Shown one piece after another: positions 24,914-32,852 of a stretch of 64,000 bases of DNA. Position 1 is the stretch's first letter. Every line of letters starts with the position of its first letter. The notes beneath the pieces were generated by a model, which was not told where the DNA came from, did no database searches, and saw only the letters and a list, made by a program, of their open reading frames with translations. The stretch is from Clostridiales bacterium. GTDB taxonomy: Bacteria > Bacillota > Clostridia > Lachnospirales > Lachnospiraceae. Made by a program: the position numbers and the translations under genes. The stretch spans positions 1-64,000 of the forward strand of contig JALEHN010000047.1 of assembly GCA_022770525.1 (NCBI GenBank). Reading direction: 5' to 3'.

Positions 24914-25256
24914 TTCTAAAGAAGCAGCAAAAATCGCTGTGGAAGCTTTGAAAGATAAAAAAGCTCAGGATGTAAAAATTATTGATATAAAAAATGTGAC
25001 TGTGATTGCAGATTACTTTATCATTGCCAGCGGTACAAATAAAAACCAGGTTCAGGCGATGGCAGATAATGTTGAAGAAATGATGGGAAAAGCAGGATTC
25101 ACACCAAGACAGGTTGAAGGTTATCATGCGGCCAACTGGATCCTGATGGATTACAATGATGTCATTGTCCATATTTTCTCAGAAGAAAATCGCCTTTTCT
25201 ATGATATAGAAAGAATCTGGCGCGACGGTGTTACAGTAGCTGAAGACGAGCTGTAA
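24906..25256 (+). CDS. rsfS: Ribosome silencing factor RsfS
   Basis: 116 residues; binds L14 on the free 50S subunit and blocks subunit joining when nutrients are scarce. The family pattern is clear: VTVIADYFIIASGTNKNQVQAMADNVEE and ANWILMDYNDVIVHIF. ATGs at 24903 and 24906 are adjacent; GGGAGG is 7 bases from the second. It is the last gene of the + strand block; a terminator follows and the next gene is convergent. Confidence 0.96.
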   Translation: MSNSKEAAKIAVEALKDKKAQDVKIIDIKNVTVIADYFIIASGTNKNQVQAMADNVEEMMGKAGFTPRQVEGYHAANWILMDYNDVIVHIFSEENRLFYDIERIWRDGVTVAEDEL

Positions 25257-25266
25257 AATCATGAAT

Positions 25267-25315
25267 AAAGCAGATATATTTTTCCTTAAAATCAGGTGAG
25301 ATATATCTGCTTTTT
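25267..25315. terminator. Bidirectional terminator between rsfS and pfp
   Basis: AAAGCAGATATAT (25267-25279) pairs with ATATATCTGCTTT (25301-25313), with a T-run to 25315 on the + strand and an A/T-rich tail on the other side. It sits where the two blocks of genes collide. Confidence 0.82.
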
Positions 25316-25361
25316 ATGATACAGCATTCAGGTGTCAATGGTCTTTAGTCAGTATCAACCG

Positions 25362-26582
25362 TTATTTTCTGTATACAAATGCAGGAAGTCCGTCTTTGAC
25401 CGGAACGGTTACGTTTCCTTGAATGAGAGGTCGGGTATATGTGATGAATTCTTCTGTCACATCCGCGTGGTTTTCTGAAATCCACTGAATCGGTACAGTT
25501 TTTTCCTGATTACATATATCATCAACATTTTGCAGGGTGCATACGACTTTATAAGGTGATTCGCTGATTCTTCTGAATGCAACCATTTCACCGGTATGAC
25601 CGTGCAGGGCACTGATCACAGCGTAGCTTCCGGCTTCAATGGCTTCATTTAAATCTGTCATTGATATCTGGGCTGTACATGAACGCTGGGTGACATTAAG
25701 TTCCACAGAACGGACTTTGATACCGAGTTTTGACCTTAGCAGGTTTTCAAGATATTTTCCGCAGCCTGCAAGCATCTTATGACCAAAGTTATCTGTGCCG
25801 ATACTATTACCGTATTCACAGATGAATTTTTGGTCAGAATCGTGTATACCTTCAGAAACACAAACAACAAGATTCTTTTTAGTTTCAAATGCTTTTTCAA
25901 TTTGTTTTATGAATGTATTTTCATCAAAATCTGTTTCAGGAAGATAAATAAGCACCGGATTATCTCCTTCAAACTGTCGTGCGAGAGCAGAAGCTCCGGT
26001 AAGCCATCCTGCATGACGCCCCATGATTTCAACGATAGTGACAGATTTGGTATTATATATAGATGCATCAATGGCTATTTCACGGACAGTCGATGCAACA
26101 TATTTTGCAGCACTGCCAAAGCCGGGCGTATGATCTGTAAGTGTAAGATCGTTATCAATGGTCTTTGGTACACCGATAAAGCGGATTGGACTGTTGATAC
26201 GGCTGCCGTATCTTGAAAGCTTGCTCACAGTATCCATAGAATCATTGCCGCCAATATATAAGACGTATCCGATATTCATTTGGTTAAGGCGTGCAAAGAG
26301 TTTTGAATAGACAATATCATCGAGAGAATCAGGAAGCTTGTATCTGCATGAGCCAAGATAGGCTGCAGGTGTCGTTTTAAGCTGTTCCAGAGTTTCTGTC
26401 GAAAACTCTTTTTCCATATCAAGATAATCGCCGCGGATAAATCCTTCGATACCATTAACCATACCATATACATGCTCAATATGTTCGTCACGGTAGAGAA
26501 AGCCCTGTTTGATGACTCCGTAAAGGCTGCTGTTAATCACTGCTGTTGGACCGCCGGATTGCCCGACAAGTATATTTTTCAT
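25362..26582 (-). CDS. pfp: Phosphofructokinase, probably pyrophosphate-dependent
   Basis: 406 residues; phosphorylates fructose 6-phosphate in glycolysis. The N-terminus GQSGGPTAVINSS is the phosphodonor loop. The donor-specificity motif is GGNDSMDT (ATP enzymes have GGDGS, PPi enzymes usually GGDDS), and the catalytic loop reads PKTIDNDL with lysine where ATP enzymes have glycine. Both point to PPi use, which spares ATP in anaerobes, although the Asn variant is unusual. AAAGGAG lies before the ATG. It is monocistronic, convergent with rsfS. Confidence 0.9.
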   Translation of the reverse strand: MKNILVGQSGGPTAVINSSLYGVIKQGFLYRDEHIEHVYGMVNGIEGFIRGDYLDMEKEFSTETLEQLKTTPAAYLGSCRYKLPDSLDDIVYSKLFARLNQMNIGYVLYIGGNDSMDTVSKLSRYGSRINSPIRFIGVPKTIDNDLTLTDHTPGFGSAAKYVASTVREIAIDASIYNTKSVTIVEIMGRHAGWLTGASALARQFEGDNPVLIYLPETDFDENTFIKQIEKAFETKKNLVVCVSEGIHDSDQKFICEYGNSIGTDNFGHKMLAGCGKYLENLLRSKLGIKVRSVELNVTQRSCTAQISMTDLNEAIEAGSYAVISALHGHTGEMVAFRRISESPYKVVCTLQNVDDICNQEKTVPIQWISENHADVTEEFITYTRPLIQGNVTVPVKDGLPAFVYRK

Positions 26583-26646
26583 GAATATAATCTCCTTTAT
26601 TTAAGTAAAAATATTGCAATGCGGATTTATTGAGTTATATCAATGA

Positions 26647-26680
26647 TATCAGAACTGCAATTCCACAGAAAGTTCTGATA
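26647..26680. repeat. Inverted repeat upstream of pfp
   Basis: TATCAGAACT (26647-26656) and AGTTCTGATA (26671-26680) are perfect 10-bp arms about 65 bases before the pfp start. They could form an operator or a leader hairpin. The 26583-26944 gap holds no gene; it contains only this repeat, presumed pfp promoter elements, and the hairpin at 26852. Confidence 0.6.
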
Positions 26681-26851
26681 AGGCATATACATAATACTAT
26701 ATATTATTTTTCTCTGTTTGAAAAGAGGATGCGGATTATTTAAAACTGTTAATAAATATGATTTAAATAATAGACATAAGATTTGCAAAGATAACAGGAA
26801 ATGCAGAACAATATTTATTAAAAGTATTTGAACGGTTATATGAAAATATGC

Positions 26852-26901
26852 GGTTTTTATGACATAGGATCGTTCGATAACTTTCTTATGTCATAAAAAC
26901 C
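26852..26901 (-). terminator. Long hairpin downstream of lexA
   Basis: GGTTTTTATGACATA (26852-26866) and its exact complement (26887-26901) form a 15-bp stem with a 20-base loop. A third partial copy of the left arm, ATATGCG-TTTTTATGAC, occurs at 26914-26930, so alternative pairings are possible. It lies 44 bases after the lexA stop and may end lexA transcription, though the T-tract is poor. Confidence 0.55.
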
Positions 26902-26944
26902 ATGATGACAGACATATGCGTTTTTATGACCTGACAAAAGACAA

Positions 26945-27562
26945 TTACATACCAAGACGCATAAGTCCGATAACTTTTCCGAGAATTTCAACTTTTTCTA
27001 CGATAATCGGTGACATCGTATCGTTTTCCGGCTGGAGGCGATAAACATTGTTTTCCTTATAGAAACGCTTAACTGTAGCACTGTCATCAATAAGAGCGAC
27101 GACGATATCGCCGTTATCCGCAGTGGACTGCTGAGCCACAATGACCTGATCGCCGCTGTAAATGCCGGCATTGATCATGCTGTCCCCACGGACTTTTAGC
27201 ATGAAAATCTCATTATTCGGGAGCATTTCCACAGGAATCGGAAAATAAGCCTGTATATTTTCTGTGGCCAGAATAGGTTCTCCGGCAGTAATCGTACCTA
27301 CAATAGGAACATTGACAACTTCACGTCTTGAAAGTGAAAAATCATCATCCATAATCTCAATGGCACGGGGTTTTGTAGGGTCGCGTCGGATATAGCCGTT
27401 CTTTTCCAGTGTCTCCAGATGGGAATGGACAGACGATGTTGATTTTAAGTGAACAGCCTCGCAAATCTCACGAACTGCCGGCGGATAGCCTTTGGATAAT
27501 ATACAGTTTTTTATGTAGTCAAGGATTTCCTGCTGTTTAGCTGTAATCTTACCTTTGCTCAT
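26945..27562 (-). CDS. lexA: SOS repressor LexA
   Basis: 205 residues. The N-terminal winged helix ([43 protein letters not shown]) binds SOS boxes. The autocleavage site is Ala93-Gly94 in TITAGEPI. The catalytic dyad is Ser128 (RGDSMINAG) and Lys165 (SATVKRFY). RecA bound to single-stranded DNA triggers self-cleavage. AGGAGG lies 8 bases before ATG. It is divergent from a yneA-like gene, with SOS boxes in both promoters, so it should repress itself as well. The partner recA is at 52534. Confidence 0.98.
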   Translation of the reverse strand: MSKGKITAKQQEILDYIKNCILSKGYPPAVREICEAVHLKSTSSVHSHLETLEKNGYIRRDPTKPRAIEIMDDDFSLSRREVVNVPIVGTITAGEPILATENIQAYFPIPVEMLPNNEIFMLKVRGDSMINAGIYSGDQVIVAQQSTADNGDIVVALIDDSATVKRFYKENNVYRLQPENDTMSPIIVEKVEILGKVIGLMRLGM

Positions 27563-27625
27563 ATGGTTAAACCTCCTGATATGTAATTTGGCTTTGATGC
27601 GTACATCGGTAAATTTATATACTTA

Positions 27626-27665
27626 ATAATAACACAACGAACATATTTTTGCAAACATTTGTTTG
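27626..27665 (-). promoter_or_regulatory. lexA promoter with overlapping LexA boxes
   Basis: On the minus strand, TTGCAA (27649-27654) and TATTAT (27626-27631) are 17 bases apart. A near-consensus box CGAACATATTTTTG (27638-27651) lies within the spacer and a second, CAAACATTTGTTTG (27652-27665), lies over the -35. Each has one mismatch to CGAAC-N4-GTTYG. Confidence 0.78.
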
Positions 27666-27686
27666 TAAAAAGAAAAATAAAAGATA

Positions 27687-27750
27687 TTGACAAGCGAATA
27701 AATGTTCGATATAATACATCTACAAAACAAATGTTCGCAACAAGTGTTCG
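27687..27750 (+). promoter_or_regulatory. Consensus promoter of the yneA-like gene with LexA boxes
   Basis: TTGACA (27687-27692), 17 bases, TATAAT (27710-27715): a perfect sigma-A promoter. The spacer is filled by the box CGAATAAATGTTCG (27695-27708). Two weaker boxes ending in GTTCG follow at 27724-27737 and 27737-27750, sharing a base. Strong promoter plus strong repression is the expected layout for an SOS division inhibitor. Confidence 0.85.
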
Positions 27751-27772
27751 ATTTTGATAAAGGGGTGTTTTT

Positions 27773-28108
27773 ATGAATTACAAATTGAGAAAAGCATTGG
27801 TTATGGTTGTTATATTTGCTGTTTTCACTACGACATTTATGAAGTTTATCATGGGTACTTCTTCATCAGCCAGTACGGATATGAGAGTCAATGAGAGAAA
27901 GTATTTTAAAAGTTATGTCGTTCAGAAGGGAGATACCCTATGGTCTATTGCGGAATGCTATATGACAGACGAGTATGACAGCTATGAAAGCTATATTGAT
28001 GAAGTCATTGATTCCAATCATCTCGGTTCGGATTATTTGAGAGAGGGACAGCTGATCGTGATTCCATATTATTCGGACAGTCCGGAAGTATGCAGCAGCA
28101 CGAGATGA
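27773..28108 (+). CDS. yneA: LysM-domain SOS cell-division inhibitor, YneA-like
   Basis: 111 residues: a basic N-terminus, one membrane helix (about residues 9-26) and a LysM domain (YVVQKGDTLWSIAECY, then YLREGQLIVIPYY). In B. subtilis, YneA has the same architecture and the same place, divergent from lexA; it halts division during DNA damage and acts outside the membrane. The sequence similarity I can judge is in architecture only. AAAGGGGTG precedes the ATG at 27773. Four or five LexA-type half or full sites surround its promoter. Confidence 0.88.
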   Translation: MNYKLRKALVMVVIFAVFTTTFMKFIMGTSSSASTDMRVNERKYFKSYVVQKGDTLWSIAECYMTDEYDSYESYIDEVIDSNHLGSDYLREGQLIVIPYYSDSPEVCSSTR

Positions 28109-28122
28109 TGTAAGACAGAATA

Positions 28123-28182
28123 CCGATACAACGGTTCGTCATTCAATCGGATCATGAAGTTATTTACGAACCGTTGTACCGG
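28123..28182. terminator. Hairpin between convergent yneA-like and ttcA-like genes
   Basis: A 17-bp stem with one mismatch (28123-28139 with 28166-28182, core ACAACGGTTCGT) lies in the 81-base gap. It is likely a bidirectional terminator, although T-runs are weak. Confidence 0.72.
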
Positions 28183-28189
28183 ATTAAAA

Positions 28190-28912
28190 TTAATGTTTCT
28201 TTGGCCAATTTGGCAGGTTTCCGTTGATAATTGCTGAAAACATTCTGTCGATTGCGCCGGGGTGATCTCTGTTGAGCTGTTTTGCAAGATTTTTTGCGTA
28301 TTCACGTTTGGTGACGCCATCGGCCGGGCATGGGTTTTTAGATACCGGAAGATTGTATTTATGCTGAAAACCGATGATATCGGCTTCTTCTACATATAAA
28401 AGCGGCCGTATCAGTGTGATGTCCATACGGTCTAGGTAAGTCATCGGGGAGAAGGAATAAAAATGCCCTTCAAATATCAGTGAGAGCAGCATCGTTTCAA
28501 CAAGATCATCTCTGTGATGCCCATAGGCAAGTTTATTGCAGCCAAGTTCTTTGGCTTTTTGGTTAAAAGCGCCTTTGCGCATTTTAGAACACAGGGAACA
28601 CGGATTTTTTTCTTTACGGTCTTCAAATATGATATGACCTATATCTGTTTTAACGATGGTATAGTTGACATTTAATTCATCACATAGTTTTTTTATATCT
28701 GTCAGGTCAAAATTGTCATAGCCTAGATCAACTGTGATTGCTTCAAGGTCAAAGTGTTTTGGATAAAAGCGGCGAAGACCGCTTAAGGCATATAAAAGAG
28801 CGAGACTGTCTTTACCGCCGGAAATACCGACAGCGATTTTATCGCCTTCCTCAATCATATGATAATCATCAACGGCACGTCGGGTATAGCTTAATAATTG
28901 CTGTAATTTCAT
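28190..28912 (-). CDS. TtcA-like PP-loop tRNA thiolation protein
   Basis: 240 residues. The PP-loop ATPase motif GISGGKDSLALLY is at residues about 30-42. A CSLCSKMRKG cysteine pair and AYGHHRDDLVETMLLSLIFEG follow, then NPCPADG near the C-terminus. In TtcA these cysteines hold an iron-sulfur cluster for 2-thiocytidine formation at tRNA position 32. This is shorter than E. coli TtcA, as usual for Clostridia; related TtuA/Ncs6 proteins cannot be excluded. GAGGTGAC lies before the ATG. The dif-like palindrome lies 45 bases upstream of its start. Confidence 0.86.
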   Translation of the reverse strand: MKLQQLLSYTRRAVDDYHMIEEGDKIAVGISGGKDSLALLYALSGLRRFYPKHFDLEAITVDLGYDNFDLTDIKKLCDELNVNYTIVKTDIGHIIFEDRKEKNPCSLCSKMRKGAFNQKAKELGCNKLAYGHHRDDLVETMLLSLIFEGHFYSFSPMTYLDRMDITLIRPLLYVEEADIIGFQHKYNLPVSKNPCPADGVTKREYAKNLAKQLNRDHPGAIDRMFSAIINGNLPNWPKKH

Positions 28913-28956
28913 GACTAAGTCACCTCGTTAAAGTTTTTATGTTTTACTGTAATCCA

Positions 28957-28997
28957 CCCATAAAGTTAACATAAGTATATTATGTTAACTTTATGGG
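28957..28997. other. dif-like recombination site candidate: 18-bp arms, 5-bp spacer
   Basis: A perfect inverted repeat: arm 28957-28974 (CCCATAAAGTTAACATAA), spacer GTATA, arm 28980-28997. The inner 27 bases have 11-bp arms AGTTAACATAA and TTATGTTAACT around the short core. The right arm differs by one base from the XerD arm of E. coli dif (TTATGTTAAAT), and the core resembles its TGTATA. The repeat ends at the base next to the stop codon of the XerS-like recombinase. There is no T-run on either side and the stem is AT-rich, so it is a poor terminator. Function as a Xer site is inference from these matches and position. Confidence 0.65.
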
Positions 28998-30053
28998 CTA
29001 TGATTCACGAAGCCGGACAGCAGTGGCGGCCAGGCGTCTGCGGTCATCACCGATGGCTGCATAATGTTTCTTTGTTGTGTTTATATCTTTATGGCCAAGG
29101 ACATCTGCAACAAGATAAATATCACCTGTTTCTTTATATAGGTTCGTGCCATAAGTACTCCGAAGTTTATGAGGGGTAATATGTTTGTTCGGTGTAACCT
29201 GGACTGTGTATTTATGGACAAGGTCTTCAACAGCGCGGACACTGATCCGTTTGCGCTGCATTGAAAGAAAAAGAGCATTTTCGTGACCTTCATGCGGTAC
29301 GATGCGGTTTCTGTCATTGTTCAGATAATCATAAAGCGCAATTTCCACCTCATTGCCGAAGAAAACGTACATCTGGCTGCCGCCTTTTCGGGTAACTTTG
29401 ATGGAGTTGTTTTTAAAATCGACATCATTAAGGTCAAGACCGACACATTCCGAGACACGGATACCTGTACCCAGTAAAAGTGTGATGAGGGCAAGATCAC
29501 GGAATTTTGTCTTTTCATAATAAGCTTTTTTCTGACCGGTCAATTGTTCACCGCATGATTCAATATAATCCAAAAGACTTGCAACCTCATCAATATCAAG
29601 CCTTATGATCGCTTTTTCATGGAGTTTCGGCATATTGACAAGCATGGCAGGATTTGTATGAATCACCTGGCGTTTATAATAATAGTTGTAAAAGCTTCGC
29701 AGGGAGGACATCTTACGGGCAAGACCTTTTTCGGTGTTCGTAATGATTTTATCATTACCGTCATAAAGCTTTAAGTAATCCTGATATTCTTCAATATCTA
29801 CCGGATGTAAACGGTCAAGATCGGCAGAAGTAAAATCTTTCATATGGTAGTCTTTGAAATCCGGCTTTTTTTCAATGAGAAAATTAAAGAAAATTCTTAA
29901 ATCATATGCATATGAAATCCGTGTTTTGGGCTGCGTTGATGACTCAATGGCTCTGAAAAAATCTTTGCAGAAATCCGGAAGCTGCGAAAGAATTTCACGA
30001 AGATGGATAGTATTATCAAGATTCATTTGTTCATGATAAGTTAATTCACGCAT
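28998..30053 (-). CDS. XerS/XerC-like tyrosine recombinase
   Basis: 351 residues. The N-terminal SAM-like DNA-binding domain is long (residues 1-150). The catalytic set is complete: Arg199 (GTGIRVSE), Lys223 (TRKGGSQ), His295 and Arg298 (TPHKLRSTYGT), His321 (LGHKDINTT) and Tyr331 (KKHYAAI). Length and the extra linker SCGEQLTGQKKAYYEKTKFRDLALI resemble streptococcal XerS, which acts alone in chromosome dimer resolution next to its own site, more than XerC or XerD. No other phage gene is nearby. The dif-like palindrome abuts its 3' end. Resemblance to XerS is judged from memory. Confidence 0.85.
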   Translation of the reverse strand: MRELTYHEQMNLDNTIHLREILSQLPDFCKDFFRAIESSTQPKTRISYAYDLRIFFNFLIEKKPDFKDYHMKDFTSADLDRLHPVDIEEYQDYLKLYDGNDKIITNTEKGLARKMSSLRSFYNYYYKRQVIHTNPAMLVNMPKLHEKAIIRLDIDEVASLLDYIESCGEQLTGQKKAYYEKTKFRDLALITLLLGTGIRVSECVGLDLNDVDFKNNSIKVTRKGGSQMYVFFGNEVEIALYDYLNNDRNRIVPHEGHENALFLSMQRKRISVRAVEDLVHKYTVQVTPNKHITPHKLRSTYGTNLYKETGDIYLVADVLGHKDINTTKKHYAAIGDDRRRLAATAVRLRES

Positions 30054-30165
30054 ATTTATGTACCTCGGTTTTTTCTGATAAATGAATTATAACGCGGACG
30101 ATCCGCTTTTGTCAATGCAATCTTCGCAATAAACCTGTATTTAGCGCATAGATTGAAAAGCCGGT

Positions 30166-30204
30166 TAAAAACCCCTTCTGCCGTCACAGACGATGTCCGG
30201 GGTT
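30166..30204 (-). terminator. Terminator after rluD
   Basis: On the minus strand, AACCCC...GGGGTT closes a hairpin followed by TTTTTAACC, 38 bases after the rluD stop. Confidence 0.65.
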
Positions 30205-30241
30205 AATGATTAAAGTTTTCGTAATGTCTAAATGATTATAT

Positions 30242-31165
30242 TTATAGTTTTTCAAGAAGCTGTATAAAATATTCCGGTAACGGTGCTTCAAATTCCATGT
30301 ACTTTCCGCTGGCAGGATGAACAAATCCAAGCACTTTGGCATGAAGCGTCTGCCCCTGCAGATGATACGGACATTTTGCGGGTCCGTATACAGAATCTCC
30401 AAGCAAAGGATGTCCGATACTTGCCATATGCACGCGAATCTGATGTGTACGGCCTGTTTCCAGTGTACATTCTATATATGTGAAATTTCCAAACCGCTTA
30501 AGCACTTTATAATGTGTAACAGCCGGCTTTCCGTTTTTATAATTGACAGCCATTTTTTTCCGGTCATTTGGTGAACGTCCAATGGGAGCCTCTATGGTGC
30601 CTTCATCATCTGTAAAGTTGTTATAACAAATGGCGTGATATTTACGGGTAATTGAATGTACCTTCAGCTGTTCGGCAAGAAAATTATGTGCATGGTCGTT
30701 TTTGCATATGACAATGACTCCGGTCGTATCTTTATCGATCCGGTGAACAATTCCCGGCCGCATGACACCATTGATCGTAGATAAATGATCTTTGCAGTGG
30801 TATAAAACGGCGTTGACAATGGTATGGTTTTCGTGACCGGCACTGGGGTGCACGACCATATCTTTCGGTTTATTGATTAATATAACGTCATCATCTTCAT
30901 AGATGATATCCAGAGGAATGTTTTCCGGCTCAATATCAAGGCTGACAGGCTCAGGAAGGTGTACTTCTATCCTCTGACCATCAGAAACCTTATAATTGGC
31001 TTTAACGGGCTTTAAATCGGCAAATACAGCCTCAGACTTAATAAGCTTCTGCAAATATGAACGGGACTGATCCGGCATCATTTCGCTCAGATATTTGTCA
31101 ATACGCAAGTTATTGAAAGTTTCATCAACAATAAATTCAAAAATATCCAGGTTCATATTATTCAT
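30242..31165 (-). CDS. rluD: RluA/RluD family 23S rRNA pseudouridine synthase
   Basis: 307 residues. An N-terminal S4 domain (LRIDKYLSEMMPDQSRSYLQKLIKS) precedes the synthase domain, with the catalytic aspartate in GIVHRIDKDTTGVIVI and the later LETGRTHQIRVHMA motif. It modifies uridines in large-subunit rRNA; the exact site is not readable. AAAGGCAG lies before the ATG at 31165, which sits within the last codons of lspA (8-base overlap). It is third in aroB-lspA-rluD. Confidence 0.93.
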   Translation of the reverse strand: MNNMNLDIFEFIVDETFNNLRIDKYLSEMMPDQSRSYLQKLIKSEAVFADLKPVKANYKVSDGQRIEVHLPEPVSLDIEPENIPLDIIYEDDDVILINKPKDMVVHPSAGHENHTIVNAVLYHCKDHLSTINGVMRPGIVHRIDKDTTGVIVICKNDHAHNFLAEQLKVHSITRKYHAICYNNFTDDEGTIEAPIGRSPNDRKKMAVNYKNGKPAVTHYKVLKRFGNFTYIECTLETGRTHQIRVHMASIGHPLLGDSVYGPAKCPYHLQGQTLHAKVLGFVHPASGKYMEFEAPLPEYFIQLLEKL

Positions 31166-31670
31166 GTGCTGCCTTTTCTTTTCTGTTTAAAAATTTAAAA
31201 TCATCATCTTTATAGTAAAATATAAAAAGAATAATAAAGATAACTGCCGATACAGTTACATAAATGTCTGCAACGTTAAAAATCGGAAAATCTATCAGCC
31301 GAAAATAAAGAAAATCTACAACATAGCTGTTGAGAATTCTGTCAATCAGATTGCCGATGGCACCGGAAATCACAGCAACTGATATGATTCTCAGCGGAAG
31401 CATACGTTTTGTTTCAGGCATTTTTATATATAACCATATCACTGCGGCAACAATGATAAGTGTCAATAAAATAAACATCCATTGACGGTTTTGAAAAATG
31501 CCAAAGGCGGCACCTCTGTTTTCAAGATACCTCAGTTCAAAGACACCATCAATGATTGATATCGGACCGCCGGGAAGCAGGTATTTAACTGCAAGCCATT
31601 TCGTAAGCTGATCAAATGCGACAAGGATGACGATGCTTACGACTGCTTTAAAGTATTTCACATATTTCAT
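31158..31670 (-). CDS. lspA: Lipoprotein signal peptidase (signal peptidase II)
   Basis: 170 residues with four membrane segments. The catalytic aspartates are in GNLIDRI and FNVADIYV; FDQLTKWLA and ENRGAAFGIF are also conserved. It cleaves signal peptides of lipoproteins at the lipobox; the carboxypeptidase encoded at 39073 is a likely substrate. GAGGAG lies before ATG, 4 bases after the aroB stop. Confidence 0.95.
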   Translation of the reverse strand: MKYVKYFKAVVSIVILVAFDQLTKWLAVKYLLPGGPISIIDGVFELRYLENRGAAFGIFQNRQWMFILLTLIIVAAVIWLYIKMPETKRMLPLRIISVAVISGAIGNLIDRILNSYVVDFLYFRLIDFPIFNVADIYVTVSAVIFIILFIFYYKDDDFKFLNRKEKAAHE

Positions 31671-31673
31671 AGT

Positions 31674-32786
31674 TTACTCCTCTGCTTCTTTATCACAATC
31701 ACAGGATAAAATGTATCCAATAGCCTCTGATAACATATCATCAGTAATGGACATATCAATGACAGCCCGACCTTCCGGTTTTAAGACAATAAATTTAATA
31801 CGTCCGGCATCCATTTTCTTATCATGTTTTGTAGCTGTCAGTACATCACTTAAGCTTAAGCCCGAAACTGAAACAGGAAGCCCAAATAAGCGTATTGTTT
31901 CAAGGATATCATCAAGGCTTTCTTTTGTAATAAACTTAAGTCTGTATGAAAGATATGCTGCCGAAGCCATTCCGACACTGACACATTCACCGTGGAGCAT
32001 AGAAAAATTTTTTAGCTTTTCTACAGCATGACCGATGGTATGACCAAAGTTTAACAGCGCTCGCTCGCCCTGCTCTTTAGGGTCATTTTCAACGACAATC
32101 CGTTTAATGTTTACACTCCTGTAAATCAGTTCCTCCAGAACAGACAGATCACGGGACATAATCTCTTCATGATGAAGCTTCATCCAATGATAATAATCTG
32201 CATCTTTAATAAGTCCGTGTTTGATAATTTCACCCATACCGGATAAATATTCATTATCTTTTAATGTCATTAAGGTGGAAAGATTAATATAAACAAGGGC
32301 AGGCTGATGAAAAGCGCCGACCATGTTTTTATATGCATTAAAATCAACACCTGTTTTGCCGCCGATACTGCTGTCCACCTGGGACAGAAGGCTTGTAGGC
32401 ATCTGTATAAAAGCGATACCCCTCAAATAGGTGGCAGCCGCATAACCTGTAAGGTCGCCGGTGACACCGCCGCCAAGAGCCACAAGAAAATCTTTTCTGT
32501 CAAAACCGGAAAGAATAAGATGTTCGTAAAGATTTTCTACTGTTTTGAGATTTTTCTGTGCCTCTCCGGCGTTAAAAACAAAGGTTGTGACCATGGATGC
32601 CTCTTTTGAAAAAATGGTTTCCACTTCCGTAAGATAATGAGGTGCAACATTGGTCTCGGTAACAATACATACTTTGCGTCCGCTGATATTTAATGGCTTA
32701 ACGGCAGCGGACAGATCTCTGTAATCTTTTGAAAAAACAATGTCATAGACAGGTGTCTCATGATCATGTACAGTCATTGTTTTCAT
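31674..32786 (-). CDS. aroB: 3-dehydroquinate synthase
   Basis: 370 residues; second step of the shikimate pathway. The NAD-binding motif GGGVTGDLTGYAAATYLRGI and the QMPTSLLSQVDSSIGGKTGVDF segment are typical, and the metal ligands lie in GEIIKHG, NFGHTIGHAVE and HGECVSVGM. It is the first gene of aroB-lspA-rluD; a terminator of the upstream divIVA unit lies between. Confidence 0.96.
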   Translation of the reverse strand: MKTMTVHDHETPVYDIVFSKDYRDLSAAVKPLNISGRKVCIVTETNVAPHYLTEVETIFSKEASMVTTFVFNAGEAQKNLKTVENLYEHLILSGFDRKDFLVALGGGVTGDLTGYAAATYLRGIAFIQMPTSLLSQVDSSIGGKTGVDFNAYKNMVGAFHQPALVYINLSTLMTLKDNEYLSGMGEIIKHGLIKDADYYHWMKLHHEEIMSRDLSVLEELIYRSVNIKRIVVENDPKEQGERALLNFGHTIGHAVEKLKNFSMLHGECVSVGMASAAYLSYRLKFITKESLDDILETIRLFGLPVSVSGLSLSDVLTATKHDKKMDAGRIKFIVLKPEGRAVIDMSITDDMLSEAIGYILSCDCDKEAEE

Positions 32787-32808
32787 GTGAAATCCTCCAT
32801 ATTAAGAG

Positions 32809-32835
32809 TGCCCCAAAAAAGGACTTTTTGGGGCA
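32809..32835 (-). terminator. Terminator after divIVA
   Basis: TGCCCCAAAAA (32809-32819) pairs with TTTTTGGGGCA (32825-32835), a compact A/T-topped stem with loop AGGAC, 18 bases after the divIVA stop. Confidence 0.8.
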
Positions 32836-32852
32836 GATGAATTCTCTTTGAA

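Noticed and set aside
28957-28997. Palindrome as an intrinsic terminator of the recombinase gene
   Set aside because: The stem is AT-rich, with no T-run on either side, and it touches the stop codon; a recombination site fits better.
28998-30053. Recombinase as a prophage or island integrase
   Set aside because: No tRNA or att duplication, excisionase or phage genes nearby; neighbours are housekeeping on both sides.
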